A stretch of 55,829 bases of DNA from Anaerolineae bacterium CG2_30_57_67. Lineage in GTDB: Bacteria > Chloroflexota > Anaerolineae > Anaerolineales > Villigracilaceae. The notes below the pieces were generated by a model. That model was not told the DNA's origin. It did no database searches and saw only the letters and a program-made list of their open reading frames with translations. The DNA is taken from assembly GCA_001872455.1 (NCBI GenBank), contig MNXJ01000071.1, forward strand, positions 1 through 55,829. Direction: 5' to 3'. Made by a program: the position numbers and the translations under genes. Shown here piece after piece: positions 16,538 to 25,401 of the stretch (its first letter is position 1; each line of letters begins with the position of its first letter).

Positions 16538-18904
16538 TTACTTTCGTTCGGTTTCGAGCCACATTTGCTTACCGTCAGTAGAGATGGAAATCCAGCCATT
16601 CCTATCGGTTCGCAGGATATTTTGGCCTTCCAGCAATTTCATCAGCGCCGGGTCGGGCAGACCGTTGATGTCAGCGGATGCAACGCTAAGCAGGTAGACC
16701 TGCGGCGCAAGGTTGGTCAGCCATTCGGGCGGGTTGGCGGGGGCGTAACCACTTTCAGCTAGCAGAAGCGCGTTGACGGGGCCCAACTCGCGGCCATTGT
16801 TCAGACTTTTGAAGGCGTCAAAATCTACGCCAAGCGGCAGAACGGCGCGAAACATGCCCCATTCCACCAGCCAGATAGCGCCCCGCGGCGAAACAGCCAG
16901 TACACGCATGACCGCGCCCTTGCCCAAATCCAGTTGTGCGCCGACTTCAGCGCGTTGAATGGAAATGCCGCGTCCGTTGAGCAGAGCGTCGAGCTGCGCC
17001 GAAGAGTACGATGCCTGCGGGTTGCCACTCCACAACACGAGTTTGGGCGGCATGCGGTCAAGCATACCGGTCAACGCCGCGACATCGTTCTCCTGCGTGG
17101 AGCCGACAATCAGGGCGTTCAGGTGGCGATTAAACGGAGAAATTCTGCGCCCGATTGCGTCGGAAAGGCGCGGCAGGCTGGGGCCGCCGTTGATGAGAAT
17201 CTCGCCGCCGCTGGGGGTTTGAAGCAGGATGGCGTTGCCAGAGCCAACATCAAAAAACGTCAGGCGCAGATTGCCATCGGGAACAGTCAGCGCTCCCCGC
17301 CAGGTGAGCGCGGTCAGGACGATCAGCGCCGAGAAAATCATCGTCGGGCGAAAAACGGGTCGCAGCGCGGCGCGGGTTGCATTCCCTGCCAGCGCCAGGC
17401 CAAGCAGAAGAGCGTAGTAAATCACCACAGCCAGCGTGGAAAATTCTCCAAAATCCAGCGTGACAACTCCGTTGGGAATCTTGCTAAAAAGTTCAACCAT
17501 GCGGATGGTGTAGGCTGGGAAGGGCAAAGTGATGTAGGCCAACGCCTGACCGAGCGGAAAATAGATTCGGCTGGCAAGCGCGGCCAGCCCGCCGAGAATC
17601 ATGATGGGAGGTTGGACGGGTAAAATGAGCGGATTGACCAGCAGAGAGACGAACGATAGCCGTTTGAAGTGGTACACCATCACCGGCACGGTGGTGATTT
17701 GCGCCGCCAGCGTCAGCAAAACGTAGTCGGAGAGCGGCCCGGTCAGTTTTTCGACAATTTCGAGCGAGAGAAAACGCCGCAAAAAAGCAGAAAGGCCGTC
17801 TTGCATAGATTGAGCATACAGTACCAGGCCAAGCGTGGCGGCAAAGGAGAGTTGAAAGCCAACATCGCCAAGGATGAGTGGATTCACGCAGGCCATGATG
17901 AAAGCCACCCCCAGCAGGGTGTTGAGCGCAAAGTTTCGCCGTCCGGCCTGCGCGGCCAAAATAGAGAGGGTTCCCATGATGGCGGCACGCACCACGGATG
18001 GGTCTGCGCCGACCAGAATGGTGTAGCCCACAATGGCGAGAATGGACAAAACTCCGCCAATGCGCTTGCCAAACAAGCGGCTAAAAAGGGTGAGGAAAAT
18101 TCCGGCAATGATGGCAATGTTAAAGCCTGAAATGGCGATGATGTGCGATGTGCCGGTATTCTTGAAGGCTTCAGTAAGCGCAACCGTCATACCCCGGTCT
18201 TCGCCGAGGAGAATTCCGGCCATGAGTGAGGCTTCGGGGTCTGGGAAAAGCCGGTAGGTGCGCTGAAGCAAGCCTTTTTTGGCGCGGAACAAGAGCGCAG
18301 CGAGCGGGTTGGCCTCGTTGAAGGGCAGAAGCGTGGCCTGGTAAACGTTCATGATGGAGTGAATATCCTGCCGCGCCAGGTATTCGCGGTAGGAAAATTC
18401 TTCGCTTTCGGGCGGGGTTTTGATCAGGCCGCGGGCGCGGATGACGCTGCCGTAGCGTAAGTCTTCGGCGATATTGACACGCAGGAGCAAGGTTCCATGG
18501 ACGGGCTGATCTCCCGCGCCGAAATCGAGGGCAGTGACGCGCAGTTTGACCAAAACGTAGGTTTCACGCACGTCCAGCGGCGCATCAATCACACCCGTCA
18601 CCCAGGCTTTGCGGGATGTGTCGTTGTAGTAGGCCAGGTCGCCAGGGACGGGGGGCGTCATCACCAGCGCCAGGCGCGTCGCTCCCAGCAAAAAGGCCAG
18701 GGGTAGAAAAACCTGCCAACGTTTGCCGCGCAGGAAGAAAATCAGTAGTACACCCAGCAGGGCGATGCCGGTCAACGCCAGCCAGAGAGTCAACGGCAGG
18801 TTAGCCTGTTCGGCCAGAACGATGCCGCCCAGAAAGGCCAGCGCCAGCCAGAAAAAAGGCAGGCGTTTTAGCGTTTCAAACGTGATGGTAGGCAAGGTGG
18901 ACAA
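16538..18904 (-). CDS. comEC: ComEC/Rec2-family DNA-uptake channel with degenerate C-terminal domain
   Basis: A 788-residue polytopic protein. N-terminal helices and an OB-like DUF4131 region (about 30-190) precede the competence channel domain (about 210-500) with the signature TSHIIAISGFNIAIIAG; most homologues read SGLH here. The C-terminal metallo-beta-lactamase-like domain begins FFDVGSGNAILLQTPSGG, but where active ComEC has HxHxDH this protein has GSTQENDVAALTG, so metal ligands are gone. In other bacteria this domain is thought to degrade the non-transported DNA strand. It would import single-stranded DNA; whether this organism is competent is unknown. Last gene of a minus-strand cluster, 18 bases after the methyltransferase. 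Confidence 0.85.
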   Translation of the reverse strand: MSTLPTITFETLKRLPFFWLALAFLGGIVLAEQANLPLTLWLALTGIALLGVLLIFFLRGKRWQVFLPLAFLLGATRLALVMTPPVPGDLAYYNDTSRKAWVTGVIDAPLDVRETYVLVKLRVTALDFGAGDQPVHGTLLLRVNIAEDLRYGSVIRARGLIKTPPESEEFSYREYLARQDIHSIMNVYQATLLPFNEANPLAALLFRAKKGLLQRTYRLFPDPEASLMAGILLGEDRGMTVALTEAFKNTGTSHIIAISGFNIAIIAGIFLTLFSRLFGKRIGGVLSILAIVGYTILVGADPSVVRAAIMGTLSILAAQAGRRNFALNTLLGVAFIMACVNPLILGDVGFQLSFAATLGLVLYAQSMQDGLSAFLRRFLSLEIVEKLTGPLSDYVLLTLAAQITTVPVMVYHFKRLSFVSLLVNPLILPVQPPIMILGGLAALASRIYFPLGQALAYITLPFPAYTIRMVELFSKIPNGVVTLDFGEFSTLAVVIYYALLLGLALAGNATRAALRPVFRPTMIFSALIVLTALTWRGALTVPDGNLRLTFFDVGSGNAILLQTPSGGEILINGGPSLPRLSDAIGRRISPFNRHLNALIVGSTQENDVAALTGMLDRMPPKLVLWSGNPQASYSSAQLDALLNGRGISIQRAEVGAQLDLGKGAVMRVLAVSPRGAIWLVEWGMFRAVLPLGVDFDAFKSLNNGRELGPVNALLLAESGYAPANPPEWLTNLAPQVYLLSVASADINGLPDPALMKLLEGQNILRTDRNGWISISTDGKQMWLETERK

Positions 18905-18922
18905 TGGTTTAAAGTTTGAAGG

Positions 18923-19540
18923 TCAGAGCAGGGGTTTTCTCGCGCGCGTCAAACGGGCAAAGCCAGGGCCAACACGCAAGATTGTTTCAGACAGTTCAAA
19001 ACCGCAGGACATATGCAGATTATATGCGACTTCTGCACTCCAGCCGCCGTATTTTTCAGCGTTGTGCGCCCAGCCAAGCAGCGACGCGCGGCTTTTGCCA
19101 GCCAATCCGCGCGTATCGGCCAGCGCCAAAGCCGCCGAGACGGTTAACTTTTCAGACGGGTTGAGTAACATCAGCGCGCCGCCAGGCCGCAGGACGCGAT
19201 ACACTTCCATCAGCGCCTGGCGCGGGTCGGCAAGCAGAAAAATAAGATTGGCGGCAGTGACAAAGTCAAAGGCAGCGGGTGAAAACGGCAAAAAATTGGC
19301 GTCGGCCTGGGTAGCGGAAAATTTTGCCGGGGCCGAGCGCAACAAGCCAAAGTCAGCATCCAACCCAATGGCCTGAACCCGGTAGCGGCTGGTGAGCAGT
19401 TGCGGGAAAAGCCCCGGGCCGCAGCCAACGTCCAAAGCGCGAGTTCCGGCTTGCGGCGCGCACCATTCCGCAAATTCTGCCAGCGTGCGTCCCCAGGCCG
19501 TGCGGGTTTGAATTTCGAGAAAGTCAGAGAAATCGCTCAT
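18923..19540 (-). CDS. Class I SAM-dependent methyltransferase
   Basis: A 205-residue soluble methyltransferase of the Methyltransf_11 type. The SAM-binding loop is ALDVGCGPGLFPQLL, the acidic end of strand 2 is GLDAD, and the post-motif region has TAANLIFLLADPRQAL and VLRPGGALMLLNPSE. UbiE-like proteins share this pattern, but the substrate is not evident. It overlaps the GT-C protein upstream by 4 bases (ATGA), so it is probably translated with it and may act in envelope glycolipid or quinone metabolism; this is inference. Confidence 0.82.
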   Translation of the reverse strand: MSDFSDFLEIQTRTAWGRTLAEFAEWCAPQAGTRALDVGCGPGLFPQLLTSRYRVQAIGLDADFGLLRSAPAKFSATQADANFLPFSPAAFDFVTAANLIFLLADPRQALMEVYRVLRPGGALMLLNPSEKLTVSAALALADTRGLAGKSRASLLGWAHNAEKYGGWSAEVAYNLHMSCGFELSETILRVGPGFARLTRARKPLL

Positions 19541-20970
19541 CGGGGAGAAAAAAGATAGACCTGCACCTGACCCGACTCGCCCAAAAACTCACCGGGGAAG
19601 GCAAACAGGGCCGGGTCGAGGTGATTGGCGCGCATTACTTTGGCCGGGTCTGGCTCAAAACTGGTTGTCACCAACACATACGCGCGTGAAAACGTCTCAC
19701 GCGCGCGCCAGGTTGCTTCTGGCACGCCCAGGCGCGAAAGGTAGTACCAGAGCGGCGCATCGTTGGGGTAACCGGCCAACACCAGGTCGCCGGGGCGCAA
19801 GTCGCGCGCCAACTCTCCGGCCAGGTACTCAACATTGCCAAGTTTGTTCCATCTTTGGGGAAAAGTGAGCAGACTGCTGGCTGAAGTGTAGACCAGAACT
19901 GAAAGCGTCAGCGCCGCGAGAAAATTCCGCTGAAGGCGGGGCCCCGTCTGTGGGCAGATGCGCCACGGAAACCACTGCTCCGCGCCCAGGCGTTGCGCCG
20001 TTTCGACATAGCCAGCAGCGGCCCAGAGCAGGCCCAACGGCAAGAGAAACGCCCAAAAACGGTCGTAGGCATCGGGACGGCGCAGGATGACGTAGCACAA
20101 CAACCAGGCCAACAGCGCCGCCAAAAGTGAAATCTGCTGTCGGGCAATTTGGCGGTGCAATGCCAGGGAGAGAATCACGCCCGCCAGCAAAATCCAACCC
20201 AGGGCGGGCGGGGTTTGCATCGTCCAAATCTCCCAGGTTTGCGTCAGGCGCTCCCACAACACGCGCGAGAAATAGAGTCCCGGCTCGACCGGTAAGACGA
20301 AATTGTTAGCAAACAGTTTGCGCCAGCCACTGACTCGTAACACCGGGCTGTACAGCGTCAGGGTGAGTGCAACTGAGAGCAAGCCCGCGCCCAGCAGCGC
20401 GGGAATGCGCCGCCAGGCTTTCTGCGCCGCCAGGGTGAGCAGCGCCCACAGGAAAATTCCGCCCGCTGGAAGCAGCATGGTTGGGATGGTGAACATCCCC
20501 AGCGTGACGGCGACAGCCAACCCCAACCAGGCGCGGCGGCGCGAGGTTTCAAGCCAGTCCGCGGCGGCCAACCAGGCCAGGAGAGTGAAGAGCGCCACGA
20601 GGCTGTAGCCGCGCGCGGCGCTATCGTAGCGAATCAACACCGGGCAAACGGCGGCCAGCATCGCGGCGACCAGGCCGGTGGTAGAACTGTAAATGCGCTT
20701 TCCCAGTAAATAAATCAGCGGCAGAGAGGCTGTTCCGGCCAGGAGAGCGGGCAGGCGCAAGGACCAGGGTTGATTGCCCAGCAAGGAAACGCTGATTTTG
20801 ACCAGCAGGGTATGAAAAATATGGTTATTGGGCAGGCTGTAATCAGAAAGTACTCCCCACCACGAGCGCGAGACGAAGGCAACGTAGGTATAAGCCTCGT
20901 CGTAAGTGACGGGGTCGTTGAGCGCGGCCAACCGCAGGAAAAGGCCAAAAAAAGTGATCAGAATGGGCAT
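19537..20970 (-). CDS. GT-C fold membrane glycosyltransferase (family 39-like)
   Basis: A 477-residue membrane protein of about ten helices. The first loop carries DPVTYDEAYTY with Asp24-Glu25, the acidic catalytic motif of PMT/ArnT-like polyprenyl-phosphate-dependent glycosyltransferases, followed by the NNHIFHT segment common in Chloroflexota homologues and ARGYS after helix 4. These enzymes move a sugar from a lipid carrier to an acceptor on the outer face of the membrane. Acceptor and sugar are unknown. The methyltransferase downstream overlaps it; a short repeat-rich gap separates it from coaX upstream. Confidence 0.8.
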   Translation of the reverse strand: MPILITFFGLFLRLAALNDPVTYDEAYTYVAFVSRSWWGVLSDYSLPNNHIFHTLLVKISVSLLGNQPWSLRLPALLAGTASLPLIYLLGKRIYSSTTGLVAAMLAAVCPVLIRYDSAARGYSLVALFTLLAWLAAADWLETSRRRAWLGLAVAVTLGMFTIPTMLLPAGGIFLWALLTLAAQKAWRRIPALLGAGLLSVALTLTLYSPVLRVSGWRKLFANNFVLPVEPGLYFSRVLWERLTQTWEIWTMQTPPALGWILLAGVILSLALHRQIARQQISLLAALLAWLLCYVILRRPDAYDRFWAFLLPLGLLWAAAGYVETAQRLGAEQWFPWRICPQTGPRLQRNFLAALTLSVLVYTSASSLLTFPQRWNKLGNVEYLAGELARDLRPGDLVLAGYPNDAPLWYYLSRLGVPEATWRARETFSRAYVLVTTSFEPDPAKVMRANHLDPALFAFPGEFLGESGQVQVYLFSPR

Positions 20971-21015
20971 GGAGAAAAATGATGAATGCAGAAGAAAGAA
21001 TGGAAAAGCGGATAA
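20970..21015. repeat. GATGAATGCAGAA-type low-complexity repeat
   Basis: The gap between coaX and the GT-C gene contains AATGATGAATGCAGAAG and GAATGGAAAAGCGG, units like those at 14351-14398, 26409-26440 and 40660-40700. Confidence 0.5.
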
Positions 21016-21025
21016 CCGCCAACCA

Positions 21026-21793
21026 TTAGCTACGATTTAATTCCCAGATAATTCGCAGGCCATCCAGCGTCAGCCAGGGAGCAATGTGCTGAATGACGGG
21101 AGTTTCGTGAGCAATGCTTTCGGCCAGGCCGCCGGTGACGATGACTTTCATTTCCGCGCCGAGTTCGCCGCGAAAACGTTCCACCATGCCTTCCACCATG
21201 CTGACGTAACCAAACAACAGGCCGGATTGCATGGCGTGGATGGTGTTGCGCCCGATGACGTTGGGAGGACGCTGCAGGTCAATGCGTGGAAGTTTGGCGG
21301 CGTGCGTGTAAAGCGCTTCGGCGGCCAGGTTGATGCCGGCGGTGATAGCGCCGCCGAGGTAGTCGCCTTCACGGGTAATGGCATTGAAGGTGGTGGCGGT
21401 GCCAAAATCAATGACGCAGGCCGGGCCGCCGTAAAGTTTCAGCACAGCGGCGGCGTCGCAGACACGGTCAGCGCCGACAGCGCGCGGGTCTTCGTAGCGA
21501 ATCCGCACGCCGGTTTTGACACCCGCATCTACGACCAGCGGTTCGGTTTTTAAGTATTCGCGGCAGGCTTGCAGCACCCGCCCGGTGAGTGGCGGAACGA
21601 CCGAAGCCAGGGCGACGCCCGTCAGCGAGGCGGGATTGTGCCCGGCATGGGTAAGCAAGCCAAGTAATTGCAAGCCATATTCATCGGGCATGCGATTGTT
21701 GTCGGTGGCGAGCCGCCAGTGCCAGGCAAGTTTTTCGCCTTCGTAGAGGCCGATGGTAATGTTGGTGTTACCGAGGTCGAGGGTGAGGAGCAT
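21026..21793 (-). CDS. coaX: Type III pantothenate kinase
   Basis: A 255-residue enzyme that phosphorylates pantothenate, the first step of coenzyme A synthesis, using the ASKHA fold. Motifs are intact: phosphate loop LTLDLGNTNITIGLYE, the middle block RAVGADRVCDAAAV, and VIDFGTATTFNAI, plus GGAITAGINLAAEAL and VTGGLAE. Length is usual for the family. It sits 4 bases after a methyltransferase gene in a minus-strand cluster of envelope genes, so co-transcription seems likely without an obvious functional link. Confidence 0.95.
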   Translation of the reverse strand: MLLTLDLGNTNITIGLYEGEKLAWHWRLATDNNRMPDEYGLQLLGLLTHAGHNPASLTGVALASVVPPLTGRVLQACREYLKTEPLVVDAGVKTGVRIRYEDPRAVGADRVCDAAAVLKLYGGPACVIDFGTATTFNAITREGDYLGGAITAGINLAAEALYTHAAKLPRIDLQRPPNVIGRNTIHAMQSGLLFGYVSMVEGMVERFRGELGAEMKVIVTGGLAESIAHETPVIQHIAPWLTLDGLRIIWELNRS

Positions 21794-21797
21794 GGGC

Positions 21798-22499
21798 TTA
21801 TTTTACCTTTTCCCAGATGCCGATAATCGAACGGCCAAAACGAAAACCTACCAGTCGATCGAAAAAGCGCGAGATGGGCACCAACTTCTGGTCCCAAAAT
21901 AAGATTTGGGCGTGAGTGGGCAAAGACTGGCGCAGAAAAAGTTTATTCGCCAGGGACGTGAACAGCCCAATCGAGTCGAGATACTGTATTTTGACGATTT
22001 TATATCCAGGCGGGGTACAGGCCGACAGGCTAGCGTGGTCATAACGGCGATAATGCCCAATGGATTGATCAAAAGGGCTGTAAAGAAATGGGTAGGCCGG
22101 GGAAAGTACCAACAGTTTTCCGCCCGGCGCCAGATGCTGTCCGGCACGCTCCAGTTCGGCGCGGTCATCTTCGATGTGTTCCAACACATCAATGTAAAGG
22201 ATGCTATCGAACAGAACCTCTGGCGCGAGCGTGGAGACAAAGCCAAGTTGCGGGTGACAGCAAGCAGGAAGCGTCTTCTCCTGTATCCGAGCGAGAAGTT
22301 GCAGGTCTGGTTCGAGACAAATCCACTCATCCTGTAACCCGTCACATAGCGCGAGCGTGGTCGCACCGAGACCGGCACCCACTTCCAGTACGCGCTTTCC
22401 GAAAAACGGGAGCAAGATGCTCTTGAAGTAGGCCTTCCAGCACAGAGCGTGAGCGAAAATCTCCAGTTCAGAGCCGATGTAAGCCTGATTTACACTCAT
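21798..22499 (-). CDS. Class I SAM-dependent methyltransferase
   Basis: A 233-residue protein with a SAM-binding motif VLEVGAGLGATTLAL, acidic CLEPD at strand 2, and YIDVLEHIEDDRAELER followed by APGGKLLVLSPAYPFLYSP. The DQSIGHYRRY block is typical of Methyltransf_23 proteins found beside glycosyltransferase family 2 genes in polysaccharide or lipid-linked sugar clusters. It overlaps the GT2 gene upstream by 4 bases (ATGA). A role in modifying a lipid-linked glycan is inference from that coupling. Confidence 0.85.
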   Translation of the reverse strand: MSVNQAYIGSELEIFAHALCWKAYFKSILLPFFGKRVLEVGAGLGATTLALCDGLQDEWICLEPDLQLLARIQEKTLPACCHPQLGFVSTLAPEVLFDSILYIDVLEHIEDDRAELERAGQHLAPGGKLLVLSPAYPFLYSPFDQSIGHYRRYDHASLSACTPPGYKIVKIQYLDSIGLFTSLANKLFLRQSLPTHAQILFWDQKLVPISRFFDRLVGFRFGRSIIGIWEKVK

Positions 22500-23431
22500 T
22501 TTTTTGGCCCTTCAATATCAAGTACAAATTCTTTGTAATCCACAGCCGGAATAAACATTTTAGCGCTGCGGTAGCTTAACACCACGAAAGACAACAGAGC
22601 CAGGAAGAACAACGCCTGCGCCATGACCATCGTCAGGCCAATGGCGACGTTGGTTGCCCAACCGGGGATAGCCAGCGGGGTAAAAAACCGGATGTAGACG
22701 ATGACCAGAAACCCAGCCAGGTCCAATCCTATCAGTATCAGGGCGGCAAATATCAGGCGCACATAAACGATTTCAATATAAACCGAGACGGCGCTCAGAC
22801 CATGCAAAACGAGCGAGACCAGATTCATGTGTGAACGTCCAGCGTAGCGTTTGCCGCGTGCAGTGGAGACGCTCTTCCATGGCAAACCAGAGCGCATCAC
22901 CCCGGCAGCAAAGTGGTTCCAAATCTCTTGAAAATAAACCACGCGCTTCAGATTTGCGGGTGGAATGACGCAAAAATTCCCAAAATTGATGCTTTTTCCG
23001 GTCAATAAGCGGAAAATGAGTTTAAAAAAAAAGTAAAAGGCGCGAAACAGTCCTCCCTCAGAGCGTTTGGCGCGTCGCGCGAAGATGATATTGCCTGGTT
23101 GCTGGTCATACTCCGCCAGCAGGGTCGGAATATCTTCTGGGCGGTCTTCCCCGTCGCAGTCCATAACGATGACGGGGACATTCAGATCCAGCGTTTGCGC
23201 TACCGCCAGCCCAACGGCGATGGCACGTTGGTGTCCCAAGTTACGCGCCAGGCGGACAATTCGCAGATTTCCGGGCAAGTCAACCTCGGGCTGAAAAGTC
23301 GAGCCGTCATCCACGGCCAGCAGGTGAATCTGTAACGCATGGGCAACCGCAACATTTTCGAGCGTGTCCATCAACAATGCTAGCGACTGCCAATCATTAT
23401 AAACCGGAGTGACGACCAGAATTTCGCGCAT
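22496..23431 (-). CDS. Family 2 glycosyltransferase with membrane tail
   Basis: A 311-residue GT-A enzyme related to DPM1/GtrB, which charge polyprenyl phosphate with a sugar. The catalytic domain (about 1-220) shows VTPVYNDWQ, AVDDGST and MDCDGEDRPEDI, the nucleotide-sugar and metal-binding Asp residues. Two transmembrane helices follow at about 232-260 and 270-298. It would make the lipid-linked donor that GT-C enzymes such as those beside it use. It lies 57 bases after the larger GT-C gene and is coupled to a methyltransferase. Confidence 0.87.
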   Translation of the reverse strand: MREILVVTPVYNDWQSLALLMDTLENVAVAHALQIHLLAVDDGSTFQPEVDLPGNLRIVRLARNLGHQRAIAVGLAVAQTLDLNVPVIVMDCDGEDRPEDIPTLLAEYDQQPGNIIFARRAKRSEGGLFRAFYFFFKLIFRLLTGKSINFGNFCVIPPANLKRVVYFQEIWNHFAAGVMRSGLPWKSVSTARGKRYAGRSHMNLVSLVLHGLSAVSVYIEIVYVRLIFAALILIGLDLAGFLVIVYIRFFTPLAIPGWATNVAIGLTMVMAQALFFLALLSFVVLSYRSAKMFIPAVDYKEFVLDIEGPKK

Positions 23432-23487
23432 GGCTCAGCGCACCTTTTCTACGGCTTCGGCTTTCAGACCAAAACTTAACCAGAATT

Positions 23488-25401
23488 TTACGGTTCAATA
23501 TAACGCAACACCGCCAGAATCGCCCCACCCTTTTTGACCTGATAGACGATAGGCGCGCTGGGATAAACATCCAGATCGGCATCATTGCGGGTGTTTGCAA
23601 GGGCATAAAAAGCCCCGCCGGGTTGATGCGCTTGTTGCGAATTGTAAATGAGAATATCGGGGCGCGTGTAACGCCAAATTGTCGTCGGCGGCCCCCAAAC
23701 CAGCACTTCTGCACCCAAATCAGCTTTTTGATTGAGAAACTCGGCTACTTCGCGGAAGGATGTTCCCCAGTAGTCCATCTCGTACTGGCGGAAAGCCCCG
23801 GACGTTCCACCTACCAGACGATTGTAATAGACATACGGATACGGATACAGGCTGACGATACCCGCCACCCCAGGCAAAATCACAAAAACGAGCAGTGCTA
23901 CCTGCGCCCAAGGGCAGCGCAATCGTTCCAACAATGCATCCAACCCCAGCCCGGCGACCAAAAACAACGGTGGCAAGATGAACAACATCTGACGGAAGTT
24001 GTCGTAAAGATAAGGCCGTCCAAAAATCGCCGCGCCAAGCGGCAGACCGAACCAGGTCAGAGAAAGCCAGAGCATTTCCAGCGGCGCCCGTCTTTGCGCC
24101 AGTTTCCAGGCGGCGATGAGCAACCCCACGAACAGGAGCATCAGAAGCGGTTCTGTCAATTGAATGCTGAACAGGGTGGGCAAGTAGCTGCGCGGAAGTT
24201 CGTTCCCGGCATAGTAAACGCCGCCAAACAGCACCTTGCCCGGCCATGGAAAGGAGGTCATCAAGCGAAAGGTGATAAGCAAACGCAGAAGCGGTTCGCC
24301 CCACAGGTAGGGCCAGGTAGGATAAAGAAAAACCACAGACACCAGGCCATAGGCAACGACGGGCAGGAAGGCTTCTCGTTTAATACGCGTAAAAGCATGG
24401 ATAACGACCAGCCCAGCGGCCATGATTCCCATGATGCGGGTGCCCATCGTCAACGCCAGAGACATACTCGCCAGCCAGAAAGTCGGGGAACGTAAAAGTT
24501 GGCGGAGTTGGCGCGCATAGGGGCGCAATTCCACTTCCAAAAATTGGGCGCGAAGTTGGGGTTGAAACGGAAATATCAGAAGCCCTGACCAGACCATGGT
24601 CAGGACGACAAAAATTATCCCAGCCCAAAATTTTGCCAACACGGGACGCAGGTACAGGTCAATAGCGCGCGCACCGCTGGTATCTGCCAAGAGCGGAACG
24701 GCCTCCAGCCATGCCGCCGCCAGTTTGACGGCCAGTAGACCGAATCCAATTGCTCCCAACAAAATCAAAACGAGGGCGATAGGCGAAATTTTTATTTTTC
24801 CCGGCTTGCTCGTATTGTCGCCAATCTTTGGCGAAGCGCTAATTTGACTTGGATAAACCTTCGGGGCGGTTTGCGTTGTTGGAAGGCTGGACAGCCTATC
24901 GTTCATCCGCAGACCAAAATAGATGGTGGCGATAAACCCAACTTGGAAGGGAATGTCGCGGGCGTTGATAAAGGCGTGTCCGTAGAAAACCGGCTGCGTG
25001 GCGTAGAGCAAGGCTACGCCGAGGGAGGTCCAGGCGCCAAGCCAGCGTCGGGACAACGCGTACATCAACACAATTCCGCCCTGAAAAACGAGAAAAGTCA
25101 AAAAATGGGCGACATCGGAGACGTAAATGTTTGGGAACAAGTGCGCCACACTGACACAGAGCATCAAAAACCAGGCGCCATAATGTCGCAGAGTCGGGTC
25201 ACTAAAAGTAAGGTGAAATCCGGGCTGGAAGAGACCAGGGTAAGCGGCCAGGGATTCTTCAGCGTATTGGAAAAAGTTATATTCGTCCCATGACTCGCCG
25301 TAACCGGTAAGAGTCAACAGGCCGATGATGAGATTAACGGCCAGGAAGAGGGACAACCAGGCAGAGGGAGAACGGATGATTTTGGATATTTTGTGGTTCA
25401 T
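23488..25401 (-). CDS. GT-C fold membrane glycosyltransferase, PMT-like
   Basis: A 637-residue polytopic protein with around ten or more helices. The first extracytoplasmic loop contains GYGESWDEYNF with Asp39-Glu40, the PMT-type acidic motif, and later FYGHAFINARDIPF, a block seen in mannosyltransferase-like proteins. A soluble Pro/Ser/Thr-rich insertion lies around residues 170-205, inside the protein. It overlaps the next upstream gene by 4 bases (25398-25401), so it is coupled to another membrane protein. Sugar donor and acceptor are unknown. Confidence 0.8.
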   Translation of the reverse strand: MNHKISKIIRSPSAWLSLFLAVNLIIGLLTLTGYGESWDEYNFFQYAEESLAAYPGLFQPGFHLTFSDPTLRHYGAWFLMLCVSVAHLFPNIYVSDVAHFLTFLVFQGGIVLMYALSRRWLGAWTSLGVALLYATQPVFYGHAFINARDIPFQVGFIATIYFGLRMNDRLSSLPTTQTAPKVYPSQISASPKIGDNTSKPGKIKISPIALVLILLGAIGFGLLAVKLAAAWLEAVPLLADTSGARAIDLYLRPVLAKFWAGIIFVVLTMVWSGLLIFPFQPQLRAQFLEVELRPYARQLRQLLRSPTFWLASMSLALTMGTRIMGIMAAGLVVIHAFTRIKREAFLPVVAYGLVSVVFLYPTWPYLWGEPLLRLLITFRLMTSFPWPGKVLFGGVYYAGNELPRSYLPTLFSIQLTEPLLMLLFVGLLIAAWKLAQRRAPLEMLWLSLTWFGLPLGAAIFGRPYLYDNFRQMLFILPPLFLVAGLGLDALLERLRCPWAQVALLVFVILPGVAGIVSLYPYPYVYYNRLVGGTSGAFRQYEMDYWGTSFREVAEFLNQKADLGAEVLVWGPPTTIWRYTRPDILIYNSQQAHQPGGAFYALANTRNDADLDVYPSAPIVYQVKKGGAILAVLRYIEP

